NCBI RefSeq assembly: GCF_007989605.1
Contig: NZ_BJUL01000002.1
Span: 248,001-312,000 of the forward strand
Reading direction: 5' to 3'
From: Vreelandella venusta
Lineage (GTDB): Bacteria > Pseudomonadota > Gammaproteobacteria > Pseudomonadales > Halomonadaceae
DNA length: 64,000 nucleotides
Shown: piece by piece, positions 9,285 to 17,329 of the stretch
Position numbering within the stretch: position 1 is the stretch's first letter
Layout: each line of letters begins with the position of its first letter
Program-made: the position numbers and the translations under genes
The notes under the pieces: model-generated
Databases searched by the model: none
Told to the model about the DNA's origin: nothing
The model's input: only the letters and a program-made list of their open reading frames with translations

Positions 9285-9305
9285 TTTTTGCGTTGCGGCC
9301 GATAA
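9279..9305 (+). promoter_or_regulatory. FliA (sigma28) promoter of the flagellin gene
   Basis: The -10 GCCGATAA at 9298-9305 is a perfect match to the flagellar sigma28 consensus. Eleven bases upstream is TCATGATT (9279-9286), matching TAAAGTTT at 5 of 8. The -35 overlaps the last codons of folK. Predicted start about 9312. Confidence 0.8.
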
Positions 9306-9329
9306 TAGCAGTGTAGCCTCCTACTGTTG

Positions 9330-9345
9330 GGCAGGCTGACCTGCC
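9330..9345 (+). promoter_or_regulatory. hairpin in the flagellin 5' leader
   Basis: GGCAGG-CTGA-CCTGCC forms a 6-bp hairpin in the about 47-nt leader, directly before the GGGGA Shine-Dalgarno (9348-9352). It could affect translation of the TTG-initiated flagellin. Confidence 0.35.
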
Positions 9346-9358
9346 TCGGGGACGAGCG

Positions 9359-10180
9359 TTGCTAAGCCTAAACACCAATCTGATGTCTCTTATCGTGCAG
9401 AATAATCTGCGTAGCAGTCAGCAATCGATGCAGACCGCTATGGAGCGTCTTTCTTCTGGGCTACGTATCAATAGTGCCAAGGATGACCCGGCAGGTCAGG
9501 CGATTGCCAATCGCATGGGGGCTCAGCTGCGTGGTATGGAGCAAGCCATTCGCAATACCAATGACGGCATTTCCATGGTGCAAACAGCAGAGGGTTCGCT
9601 CAACCAAATTAATGATAACTTGCAGCGTATTCGTGAATTGAGTGTTCAAGCGGCTAACGGCACTAACGCTCCCGATGATCTTGACTCAATTCAAAATGAG
9701 ATCAATCAGCGCTTAGATGAGATTGATCGTCTTGCCGAACAGAGTAACTTCAACGGCATTGGCTTGTTTGATAGTAGCAAAGAGGTAAATATTCAGGTGG
9801 GTGCTAACGATGGCGATAGCATTGCGGTGCGCTTAGCAGCCATGAATAGGCAGGCATTGGGACTGGACAGCTTTAGTGTTTTAGATGATGGTAGCGCAAC
9901 GGATAACCCGCTAAAGGCGCTAGATGGCGCCATTAAACAGGTGGATCGCCAGCGGAGTTATTTAGGCGCGGTACAAAATCGCTTCGAAAGTGTGATCGAT
10001 GGACTCAATACCAACATTATTAATACGTCTGCTGCTCAGTCGCGCATCCAAGACGCGGATTATGCACGTGAAATTTCTAATCTAATTCACGCGCAAATTC
10101 TGCAGCAGGTCGGTATCGCTATTTTGGCTCAAGCCAACCAGCAGCCGCAGATGATTCTGCGTCTGCTGAAAGGTCTATAA
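9359..10180 (+). CDS. short flagellin (FliC/FlaA family)
   Basis: Flagellar filament subunit of 273 residues, exported through the flagellar type III system. The N-terminal D0/D1 helices are typical (NTNLMSLIVQNNLRSSQQSM, then RLSSGLRINSAKDDPAG, GISMVQTAEGSLNQI) and so is the C-terminal D0 (AQILQQVGIAILAQANQQPQ). The variable D2/D3 domains are essentially absent, giving a minimal flagellin. The likely start is TTG 9359 with GGGGA 6 nt upstream; no better ATG covers the conserved N-terminus. The FliA promoter just upstream shows it is expressed as a late flagellar gene. No other flagellar structural gene lies in the window. Confidence 0.9.
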   Translation: MLSLNTNLMSLIVQNNLRSSQQSMQTAMERLSSGLRINSAKDDPAGQAIANRMGAQLRGMEQAIRNTNDGISMVQTAEGSLNQINDNLQRIRELSVQAANGTNAPDDLDSIQNEINQRLDEIDRLAEQSNFNGIGLFDSSKEVNIQVGANDGDSIAVRLAAMNRQALGLDSFSVLDDGSATDNPLKALDGAIKQVDRQRSYLGAVQNRFESVIDGLNTNIINTSAAQSRIQDADYAREISNLIHAQILQQVGIAILAQANQQPQMILRLLKGL

Positions 10181-10197
10181 CATTAGGGCTTTAACCG

Positions 10198-11751
10198 TTA
10201 CTCGATAATGCCCTGTTCGCGCGCCATGGCATAGGCTGCCTGGGGGCCATTCCACAGCGATGGCAGTAAAATCAGTGAAACGGGAATCGCGGTAATCACG
10301 ATAAATTGCTGTAAGGCACCAATTTGTCCTGCTCCCATATACAGCAGCACCGCCGCCATTAGCGCCATGGCAATCCCCCAGAAAGCACGCACGTATGGGC
10401 TTGGGTCATCATGGCCAGCGCCTACTACGGCAATGGCATAACTCATCGAATCACCTGTGGTAGCCACAAAAATTGTCGTCAATAACAAAATTGCCAGTGC
10501 CATCCAGGTGCCGCCGGGGAGCGCTTGGGCCACGGTAAGCGTCGCGACATCAAACTGGAAATTATTCAGTGCTTCTGTCAGATCAATGACGCCCATGAGC
10601 TGATAATAAATGCCTGAGCCGCCCAGCAGAGTGAACCATACGGTCGTCGCAATAGGGGCGAGTACCGCCACGGCAAGAATCATTTCGCGAATACTGCGTC
10701 CGCGTGAAATACGCGCCACGAAAATCGCCATCAGCGGTGCATAGCCAATAAACCAGGCAAAGAAAAAGACGGTCCACCACTGCATCCACCAAGCGGGAGC
10801 GGTGTCGGCGGTCATGGTTGCCATGGTGAAAAACTTACTAATGTAAGCGCCCATGCTCGACAGATAAGTGTTGACCAAAAACAGCGTAGGGCCAAACACG
10901 ATGATCACCGCGCCAATGGCAAGTGCCAGCAGTACGTTAAAGCGGCTAAGTAGTTGAATGCCTCTATGAACACCGCTCATCGAAGAGAGCACGTAAATGC
11001 AACCTAGTACCGCAAGGATAATAAGCTGCCCGAGGTAGCCGTCGGGAAGACCGAACAGCTCATGCAAGCCAAAACTTACCTGAGTCGCTAGAAATCCGAT
11101 GGGGCCGACAGTACCTGCTACCAACGCAATCACGCAGCAAGCGTCTAGCACGCTACCTAGCGGGCCACGCATAAGCCGCTCGCCAAAAACCGGGTAAAGC
11201 AGTGTGCGTGGTTGCAGTGGCTGGCCTTTCACATAGTGAGCGTGGGCAAGCACCACCGCGGTTAGCGAGCCAAGTACCGCCCAGGCCAAAAAGCCCCAGT
11301 GCATGAACGATTGGGCAAGGGCGCTTGAGACGGCTTCGGCGGTGCCAGCTTCGGTGTCAAAGGCAGGAGGCGTTACCACAAAATGATAGACCGGCTCTCC
11401 GGCGGCGAAGAAGACCCCACCTCCTGCCAGCAATGTGCACAGAATAATCGATAGCCACTTAAAGGTACTCATTTCTGGTGCATCAAGATTGCCAATCTTG
11501 GCTTTTGCCGCTGGTGTAACTGCTAGGCCAATGGCAATAAAAAAAGTCAGTAACAGTAACAATTGAAAGTAGCTGCCTAGCACCAGGGCTGTCCAAGCAA
11601 AGCCGGCGCTGATTGAGTTGGCGACAAGATCAATGTCATAAAAGGAGAGGGCAAGAAACGCCACGATGAAACCGATGCTAAGCACCAGTACGATGGGATC
11701 GCCGAGGGAAAACCGCGCAGTGCCCTCGCTTGTCTTGGCAGGGTGGTTCAT
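10198..11751 (-). CDS. BCCT family transporter 2, divergent clade
   Basis: Secondary carrier of 517 residues with 12 membrane segments. I start at ATG 11751, with AGGTG 6 nt upstream; GTG 11760 is the longer option. The core BCCT motif is present (IFVARISRGRSIREM), but aromatic positions around it differ from the betaine carriers: FFFAWFIGYAPL replaces the Trp-rich stretch, and helix 3 reads LAGGGVFFAAGEPVYHF. Substrate may therefore not be betaine or choline. Its stop is 18 nt from the convergent flagellin, without a clear terminator. Its leader carries a 16-bp tandem duplication. Confidence 0.85.
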   Translation of the reverse strand: MNHPAKTSEGTARFSLGDPIVLVLSIGFIVAFLALSFYDIDLVANSISAGFAWTALVLGSYFQLLLLLTFFIAIGLAVTPAAKAKIGNLDAPEMSTFKWLSIILCTLLAGGGVFFAAGEPVYHFVVTPPAFDTEAGTAEAVSSALAQSFMHWGFLAWAVLGSLTAVVLAHAHYVKGQPLQPRTLLYPVFGERLMRGPLGSVLDACCVIALVAGTVGPIGFLATQVSFGLHELFGLPDGYLGQLIILAVLGCIYVLSSMSGVHRGIQLLSRFNVLLALAIGAVIIVFGPTLFLVNTYLSSMGAYISKFFTMATMTADTAPAWWMQWWTVFFFAWFIGYAPLMAIFVARISRGRSIREMILAVAVLAPIATTVWFTLLGGSGIYYQLMGVIDLTEALNNFQFDVATLTVAQALPGGTWMALAILLLTTIFVATTGDSMSYAIAVVGAGHDDPSPYVRAFWGIAMALMAAVLLYMGAGQIGALQQFIVITAIPVSLILLPSLWNGPQAAYAMAREQGIIE

Positions 11752-11761
11752 TAAGAACACC

Positions 11762-11793
11762 TATGTTTAATCAGGGGTATGTTTAATCAGGGG
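11762..11793. repeat. 16-bp perfect tandem duplication in the BCCT2 leader
   Basis: TATGTTTAATCAGGGG occurs twice without a gap (11762-11777 and 11778-11793), 11-42 nt upstream of the BCCT2 start. It may be a duplicated operator or a replication-slippage product. Confidence 0.85.
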
Positions 11794-11871
11794 ATGGGTA
11801 AGCAGAGCATTGAGCTTAACTAAACCGTGCGTGAGTAGGCGTAATGCCTGAAAGCATCCGATTTTCGAAAC

Positions 11872-11900
11872 AAAAAAAAGCGCCATTCAATGAATGGCGC
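11872..11900 (-). terminator. rho-independent terminator, minus strand
   Basis: On the minus strand a 9-bp stem (GCGCCATTC/GAATGGCGC, loop of 3) is followed by eight T. It lies about 200 nt beyond the DUF481 gene stop and upstream of BCCT2. The stretch 11901-12100 between it and the DUF481 stop holds no gene I can support. Confidence 0.85.
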
Positions 11901-12100
11901 GAGGACAGGAAACTGTGGACAGTATACCTGGTGTATAGACCAAAGTCTAATGCCCGGGGAGGATTGCATAAAAATAGTGCGAAAAATAAGCGAGATGCAC
12001 CATGATGAATAGGTTAATGGCAGCCGCAATTGGTTGGCATTTTTTGTAACTCACTGATAATAAAAAATATTTCTTTGTGTGGCAGGAAAGCAGCGGCGCG

Positions 12101-12847
12101 CTACCAGTGATAGAGCAGTGATGCGCTGGTGGTGCTGTCAGTACGTTCGCTAGTATCCTCAGGCGGCTGCGAGTTGTGTTTGATTTCATGGGAAAGGCGT
12201 AGCGAAAGTCGTGAATTTAGTCGAGCCGTTAGTGCCGTTAATGAACGCGCTGTAGTGTTCTGACGGGTATATTCCACCGACATTTCTTGAACGATATCCG
12301 CATAATCTGAGAAGCCAAATTGATAGTCGAGTGCTGTATAAGCAACTGCCAATTGCTCATTATCAGCGCCGCGTAATCGGTCATTACGATAGCCAGGGCC
12401 TGCTTCTAACGATAGTGAATGTTGTTTACCCGCTAGCAATTGCCTCCCATAGCCACCAATGGCAGAAAGCTGCTGGTCGTAGCCGGCAAAGCGGTCTTTT
12501 TCCCAGCGGGCAAAGCCAAACAGATAGTGGGGGCCGCTAAAATCAAAACGCTCCCTGCCTGCTACTAAATATTGCTCAGCGCTGGTTTCTCCGTTTTTAC
12601 TCACATTGCGGACTTCACCGCGCAGCGAATGAGTGAAATCCCCCGTCAGCCAAGTCAGCCGTGTCTTGCCGATCAATGTTTGGCTATTGGTGTTGCCGGA
12701 AAGGTGGGTAAAACCAAGTTCGGCATCGCCGCTAAACACCGGCGTATCATCTTGTGGCGGTGGTGGGGCGTAAAACGGATAAGCAGCGGCGGAAGTTGCC
12801 CACAGCGACAAGCTAGCTAATAAGACATTTTTTAATAACCTCAACAC
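12101..12847 (-). CDS. DUF481 outer-membrane protein (YdiY-like)
   Basis: A 248-residue protein with a signal peptide (residues 1-22, cleavage near SAAAYP) and a DUF481 beta-barrel-like body: alternating strands with the GDAELGFTHLSGNTNSQTL motif near the N-terminus, an arginine/aromatic-rich middle (YLFGFARWEKDRFAGYDQQL, GPGYRN), and a C-terminal strand ending in YHW, typical for outer-membrane insertion. E. coli YdiY is acid-induced; the function of the family is not known. It is divergent from the sensor kinase. A terminator with a T run lies about 200 nt downstream. Confidence 0.8.
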   Translation of the reverse strand: MLRLLKNVLLASLSLWATSAAAYPFYAPPPPQDDTPVFSGDAELGFTHLSGNTNSQTLIGKTRLTWLTGDFTHSLRGEVRNVSKNGETSAEQYLVAGRERFDFSGPHYLFGFARWEKDRFAGYDQQLSAIGGYGRQLLAGKQHSLSLEAGPGYRNDRLRGADNEQLAVAYTALDYQFGFSDYADIVQEMSVEYTRQNTTARSLTALTARLNSRLSLRLSHEIKHNSQPPEDTSERTDSTTSASLLYHW

Positions 12848-12983
12848 GTAACTCCTCCGTGAGTGTCAGTCTTTGTGAGCGGCTGCGATGTTGCAGGATG
12901 AGAGTTCGTCATGCACGCTTTAAAAGCGCTGAGTATATCGATAAAAAAAATCAGTGGCTGCTAAATAAGCAAACAGTCGAAAA

Positions 12984-13011
12984 AGCGCCATGGCTAACGC
13001 CACTTGGCGCT
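12984..13011 (+). promoter_or_regulatory. hairpin just upstream of the sensor kinase start
   Basis: AGCGCCATGGC and GCCA-CT-TGGCGCT can form an 11-bp stem with a 2-nt bulge. It sits 10 nt before ATG 13022 and argues against a start at TTG 13004, which would lie inside the stem. Confidence 0.35.
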
Positions 13012-13021
13012 GCATGCCATA

Positions 13022-14737
13022 ATGACGCTGTCGCGCCTAGTGAGTTCCTTTATGACCGCCCCACGCCCCCGTACGCTAGCCGAATTACAGCGTTGGCGCC
13101 GTACGCGCGCCAAACGACGCTGGTACACGCGAAGCTTTCGCCTGCAAGTCATGCTGCTGGTCGGCTTTCTGCTGGCGGGGATGTTGCTAGCGCAAGGCAC
13201 CTACTTGAACCACCGTAAAGCAGAAATTATCACCCACCAAATGGGCGAACGGGCATTGGCAGTGGCCAAAACCGTCGCGGGCATGCCGCAAATTGTTAAT
13301 GCTTTCTCGACCCCCGACCCTTCGCTGATTATCCAGCCGCTTGCTGAACGCGTTCGCCATGAAACCGGTGCCCGTTATGTGGTGGTGGGGAATGCCCAGT
13401 CGATTCGCTACTCGCACCCCGTGCCTGAGCGTATTGGTCAGCCAATGGTGGGCGGGGATAACGATCAGGCGCTGATTTACGGTCAGTCATACGTATCGGA
13501 AGCTACCGGAACGTTAGGCACCGCCATGCGCGGCAAAACGCCTATCTGGGATGAAGAGGGTAATATCATCGGGGTAGTTTCGGTGGGCTTTATGCTAGAA
13601 CGAGTCGATATGGATGTGGCTCGCTATACCAGCCTGGGGTGGGCGTTAGTGGCGCTGATGATTTTGCTAGGATTTGCCGGGGCCTATTGGCTGTCGCAGC
13701 ACCTTAAAAAAGTCATCCTTGGTTTAGAACCTTATGAAATAGCCCGCTTGGCCATGGAAAAAGAGGCCATCTTGCAATCTATCCACGAAGGTATTCTGGC
13801 GGTTAACCGCGATGGCCAGATCACCTTAGTGAATCAGCAGGCCCGCCGTTTTCTAGGGCTATCGGATGAACAGGTCTTGCTGGGGCAACCAATTCGTGAG
13901 GTGGTGCCCAACTCGCGCTTGATCGAGGTGTTAAAGCACGGCGAGCAAGAGTTTGACCAGGAAATGTGGCTGGGCGACCATCCTGTGGTGGCTAATCGAG
14001 TGCCCATTCTGCACGAAGGAGAGATCGAAGGCGCCGTTGCGACATTTCGCAGTCGCCGGGAAATTATTGATCTTTCTCAGGCACTTACCCGGGCAAGCCG
14101 TGATGTGGATATGCTGCGTGCCCAGGCCCACGAGTTTTCCAACAAGCTATACACCATTTCTGGTCTCTTGCAGCTTAATCGCGTTGATGAGGCGCTAGCG
14201 TTGATTCATCATGAAACCGAACGTGCCCAGGCGCAAATGAGCTTTTTAATGCGTCACGTAGCTGACGCGGTACTCAGCGGCATCTTGTTGGGTAAATTGA
14301 CGCGAGCAGGGGAGTTGGGAGTTGCGCTGGAAATTGATGAGCAGAGCTCGCTCTCTTGCCCACTGACGGTCACTGGGCAGGAGGTCATGATTAGCGTTGT
14401 GGGCAACTTATTAGATAACGCCTGTCATGCAGCGCTTAATGGTCCAAACAGTGACACACCGAAAGTTCGCCTGTTCTTTACGGATCTGGGCGAGCAGCTG
14501 TTGATTGAGGTAGAGGATAACGGCTCAGGTGTGCCCGGCGAGCATGCGGAGTCGATCTTTCAAGATGGGTTTTCTACCAAAACCGGTAAACATCGTGGCA
14601 TTGGATTAGCACTGGTCGCGCGGTTGTGCCGTCAGCATGGCGGCGAGGTGACATTAGAAGAGAGCGAGCTAGGCGGCGCGTGCTTTATTGCCGTGCTGGA
14701 TCGTTCGCTTTGCGACCAAGTCGCCACAACGCCTTAA
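13022..14737 (+). CDS. sensor histidine kinase, CitA/DctS/DcuS family
   Basis: Membrane sensor kinase of about 571 residues. Order: short basic cytosolic start, first membrane helix (LQVMLLVGFLLAGML), periplasmic PAS-like (sCache) sensor domain of about 140 residues with the RYSHPVPERIG and GVVSVGF segments, second helix (ALVALMILLGFAGAYWL), cytosolic PAS (ILAVNRDGQITLVN), a SpoOB-type histidine box (AQAHEFSNKLYTISGLLQL) and a HATPase domain (DNACHAAL, DNGSGVPGE, GIGLALV). This layout senses di/tricarboxylates. Start is uncertain: ATG 13022 or ATG 13052, both with weak Shine-Dalgarno. The response regulator follows 33 nt later and tctCBA after that, so citrate-like acids are the likely ligand. 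Confidence 0.9.
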   Translation: MTLSRLVSSFMTAPRPRTLAELQRWRRTRAKRRWYTRSFRLQVMLLVGFLLAGMLLAQGTYLNHRKAEIITHQMGERALAVAKTVAGMPQIVNAFSTPDPSLIIQPLAERVRHETGARYVVVGNAQSIRYSHPVPERIGQPMVGGDNDQALIYGQSYVSEATGTLGTAMRGKTPIWDEEGNIIGVVSVGFMLERVDMDVARYTSLGWALVALMILLGFAGAYWLSQHLKKVILGLEPYEIARLAMEKEAILQSIHEGILAVNRDGQITLVNQQARRFLGLSDEQVLLGQPIREVVPNSRLIEVLKHGEQEFDQEMWLGDHPVVANRVPILHEGEIEGAVATFRSRREIIDLSQALTRASRDVDMLRAQAHEFSNKLYTISGLLQLNRVDEALALIHHETERAQAQMSFLMRHVADAVLSGILLGKLTRAGELGVALEIDEQSSLSCPLTVTGQEVMISVVGNLLDNACHAALNGPNSDTPKVRLFFTDLGEQLLIEVEDNGSGVPGEHAESIFQDGFSTKTGKHRGIGLALVARLCRQHGGEVTLEESELGGACFIAVLDRSLCDQVATTP

Positions 14738-14770
14738 ATCATAATAACGACGCCAGGAAGAGGAAACACT

Positions 14771-15502
14771 ATGTCTGCGGCGCAGTACGGTATTTTGGTC
14801 GTCGAAGACGATTTTCGCATTGCTGATATCCATAAGGCTTTTATTGAGCAGAGCGACGGCTTTTATGTGGTGGGGCTGGCACGTAACGGCAGTGAAGCAA
14901 AAGCCCTGATGGCCCAGCATGCTGATGCTGTTCAGCTCATCTTATTAGATGCTTACTTGCCTGATGTAGAGGGTCTGGAGCTGCTATGGGCGATTCGCCG
15001 CGACTATGTGCATGTGGATATCGTCATGGTGACAGCCGCCCGCGAAGTAGAAACCATCAGCGAAGCGTTGCGTGGTGGCGTCTTTGATTATCTGATTAAA
15101 CCGATTGAAGCGGCGCGTATGACACAAATGCTGACACGTTTTCGTCGCGAGCGAGAGGCATTGGCGAACCGGGCTGAAATGAGTCAAGACGAGCTGGACC
15201 AAGTGCTTGCTCGCTTACAGCCAAGTGAATCTGCGCGGCAAGCTACGCGCACGCTGCCGAAAGGCATTGACCGTTTGACCCTGCGTCGTGTGGTGGAGTC
15301 GCTGGCAGCCGAACATGATTCCCAAACGGCGATGCAGGTAGCGCAGGCAATGGGCGCAAGCCGTTCAACAGCGCGGCGTTATTTGGAGTTTTTAGTGGCT
15401 GAACAAGCGGTTAATGCAGAAATTGGCTATGGCGATGTCGGTCGCCCTGAGCGGCGCTATCGGCTACTTGAGTCTTCCTCAACATGGCTGGAATCACTGT
15501 AA
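14771..15502 (+). CDS. response regulator, CitB/DcuR family
   Basis: Response regulator of 243 residues. The receiver domain has the acidic pair D13/D14, phosphoacceptor Asp60 (LLDAYLPD), the switch Thr in VMVTAA and the conserved Lys in LIKP. The C-terminal half carries a helix-turn-helix (QVAQAMGASRSTARRYLEFL) typical of CitB/DcuR-type DNA-binding domains. The ATG start has GGAAGAGGAAA upstream. It is paired with the preceding kinase. A 9-bp tandem array 23 nt past its stop, upstream of tctC, is a candidate target site. Confidence 0.92.
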   Translation: MSAAQYGILVVEDDFRIADIHKAFIEQSDGFYVVGLARNGSEAKALMAQHADAVQLILLDAYLPDVEGLELLWAIRRDYVHVDIVMVTAAREVETISEALRGGVFDYLIKPIEAARMTQMLTRFRREREALANRAEMSQDELDQVLARLQPSESARQATRTLPKGIDRLTLRRVVESLAAEHDSQTAMQVAQAMGASRSTARRYLEFLVAEQAVNAEIGYGDVGRPERRYRLLESSSTWLESL

Positions 15503-15524
15503 ATAAGCCGTTCTAACCGGCCGT

Positions 15525-15560
15525 GAACAAAATGAACAAAACGCACAAAAAGCACTTTTT
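15525..15560. repeat. four 9-bp tandem units upstream of tctC
   Basis: GAACAAAAT, GAACAAAAC, GCACAAAAA and GCACTTTTT run in tandem between the response regulator and tctC. The period of 9 and the conserved G(A/C)AC start look like a protein-binding array. Confidence 0.6.
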
Positions 15561-15695
15561 GCCATTAATGGTCATAAGCTTGTCGCGAGGAGTAGCGGTC
15601 TTCTAATGTGCAGGGCGTCACCACACAAAGATACGTAGATAACAACTATCTATAACACAGCCAATATAACAACATAGCTAATGTGGAGAACGCCC

Positions 15696-16691
15696 ATGAC
15701 CATGCTTCCCCTAAAGCGCTTTGCCGTGCTTGCTTTACCGATGGCAGCCTTTGCCATGACAACGTCCGCCAGCGCCCAAGAGTGGACACCGAACCGTTCG
15801 ATTGAGTTTGTTGCACCGGCCAACCCCGGTGGCGGCTGGGATACGCTAGTGCGCACCATGTCCCGCGTTATTCAGCAAGAAGAGCTGGCCGACGAAAGCT
15901 TCGCAGCCATTAACGTACCTGGCGGCGGCGGTGCAGTTGCCTGGGCTCAGGTAGCCCGTGATAGCGGCAATCCGCATAAACTTTTCGCTACCAGCCCGCC
16001 GATGATTTTAGTTCCCCTGGCAGGCGCATCGCGTTACGACCACACTGATTTCACCCCGATTGCGCGCATCAATACCGACTATTCGATTATTTTGGTGGCG
16101 GCAGACTCCGAGTATCAAAACCTGGATGATCTTTTCGCAGCGCTCAAAGAGAACCCTAGCTTAAGCGTGGGTGGCGGTAGTGCGCCGGGCTCGATGGACC
16201 ACATCTCGGTTGCCGGTCTTGCTTCCGCGGCGGGTATGGAAGCCTCCTCGGTCAACTACATTCCCTTCTCAGGTGGTGGCGATGCCATGACTAACCTGAT
16301 GGGTGGCCATATCGAGGCAGTTATTGGCGGTGCCGGTGAAGCGGTAGGTCAGCTGGGTGAAGGTAGCCAGCTGCGCGCGCTGGGCGTGTCTTCCGCAGAG
16401 CGTCTGGGCGGTGGACTGGCCGATGTACCCACTTACCAAGAGCAGGGTTACGACTACACCTTCGATATTTGGCGTGGCGTAATGGGTGCGCCGGAAATGC
16501 CTAAAGAGGCGGTTGAATACTACGAGACGCTCTTCGCCGAAATGCTCGAAACGGATGCATGGCGCGAAGCAAGCGACCAGCTGGGCTGGATTGATGCCTA
16601 CCAGGATAGCGACGCCTTCGCTACCTTCCTGGATGAGCAACAAGAGCAGTTTAGCAGCGTGTTGACCGACCTGGGGCTGATGCGCCAGTAA
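15696..16691 (+). CDS. tctC: tripartite tricarboxylate transporter substrate-binding protein (TctC/Bug)
   Basis: Periplasmic Bug-fold receptor of 331 residues for the Tct carrier. Start ATG 15696 has GGAG at good distance; the longer frame adds five residues. The signal peptide ends in SASAQ. Typical Bug segments follow: IEFVAPANPGGGWDTLVR (carboxylate-binding loop), INVPGGGGAVAW, and YIPFSGGGDAMTNLMGGHIEA. It delivers a di- or tricarboxylate to TctAB. The 9-bp tandem repeats upstream and the two-component pair before it suggest inducible expression. Confidence 0.92.
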   Translation: MTMLPLKRFAVLALPMAAFAMTTSASAQEWTPNRSIEFVAPANPGGGWDTLVRTMSRVIQQEELADESFAAINVPGGGGAVAWAQVARDSGNPHKLFATSPPMILVPLAGASRYDHTDFTPIARINTDYSIILVAADSEYQNLDDLFAALKENPSLSVGGGSAPGSMDHISVAGLASAAGMEASSVNYIPFSGGGDAMTNLMGGHIEAVIGGAGEAVGQLGEGSQLRALGVSSAERLGGGLADVPTYQEQGYDYTFDIWRGVMGAPEMPKEAVEYYETLFAEMLETDAWREASDQLGWIDAYQDSDAFATFLDEQQEQFSSVLTDLGLMRQ

Positions 16692-16797
16692 GCGCTCGTC
16701 CCAAAGGCTCCCCCGGTGGCAGCGTGCCACCGGGATCTTCCGTCTGATACCGCAAGGGTCTTGCTGTTCTGCAATGACGTCTTCGGAGAGCTTTCCC

Positions 16798-17280
16798 ATG
16801 ACTCGATTCAATACCAACCAATGGCTAGCGCTTGTGTTGGCGTTAGTGGCGGCTGCCTATCTGGCAATGGCCTGGCAAATCCCCAACTTTCCGCTGCCCC
16901 GCCCAGTGGATTCTGACCTATTTCCAAAAGTGTTAGGTGTTTCTCTGCTATTCCTGTCGGCGTGCTTGTTTTTTGAGCGTCCGGGGCCTATTGCGGGTGC
17001 CGATCAGATTGATCAAGCCGAAACCCAGGGGCCGCTACTGCTAACGCCTTGGGCGCGGGTGATCGTCACCGCCATCGCCATTGCGGCCTACGCGTTCCTG
17101 CTTGTGCCGTTAGGCTTTGTGCTGGCTTCAACGCTGCTGTGTGTTGGCCTAACCGCTTACTACGGCTACCGCCGCCATGGGGTCAATCTGGCAACATCGC
17201 TTGGGGTGGTGTTAGCGCTGTATTTGACCATGACGCGGGTAATGGATGTTTACCTACCCACTGGCGTGCTGCCGTTTTAA
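16798..17280 (+). CDS. tctB: tripartite tricarboxylate transporter small membrane protein TctB
   Basis: A 160-residue membrane protein with four predicted helices and an IPNFPLPRPVDSDLFPK segment typical of TctB. Start ATG 16798 follows GGAGAG; the longer frame adds eight residues and lacks a Shine-Dalgarno. It is the small membrane subunit between tctC and tctA. Sequence conservation in the family is low, so position in the operon supports the call strongly. Confidence 0.88.
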   Translation: MTRFNTNQWLALVLALVAAAYLAMAWQIPNFPLPRPVDSDLFPKVLGVSLLFLSACLFFERPGPIAGADQIDQAETQGPLLLTPWARVIVTAIAIAAYAFLLVPLGFVLASTLLCVGLTAYYGYRRHGVNLATSLGVVLALYLTMTRVMDVYLPTGVLPF

Positions 17281-17329
17281 CCAGGCCGCGCTTGCCCACT
17301 GTTAGCGGGTTTAAAAGAGAGACACTCCC

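Noticed and set aside
9359..10180. Flagellin as a pseudogene because of the TTG start
   Set aside because: Frame is intact over both conserved ends, Shine-Dalgarno present, and a perfect FliA -10 precedes it.
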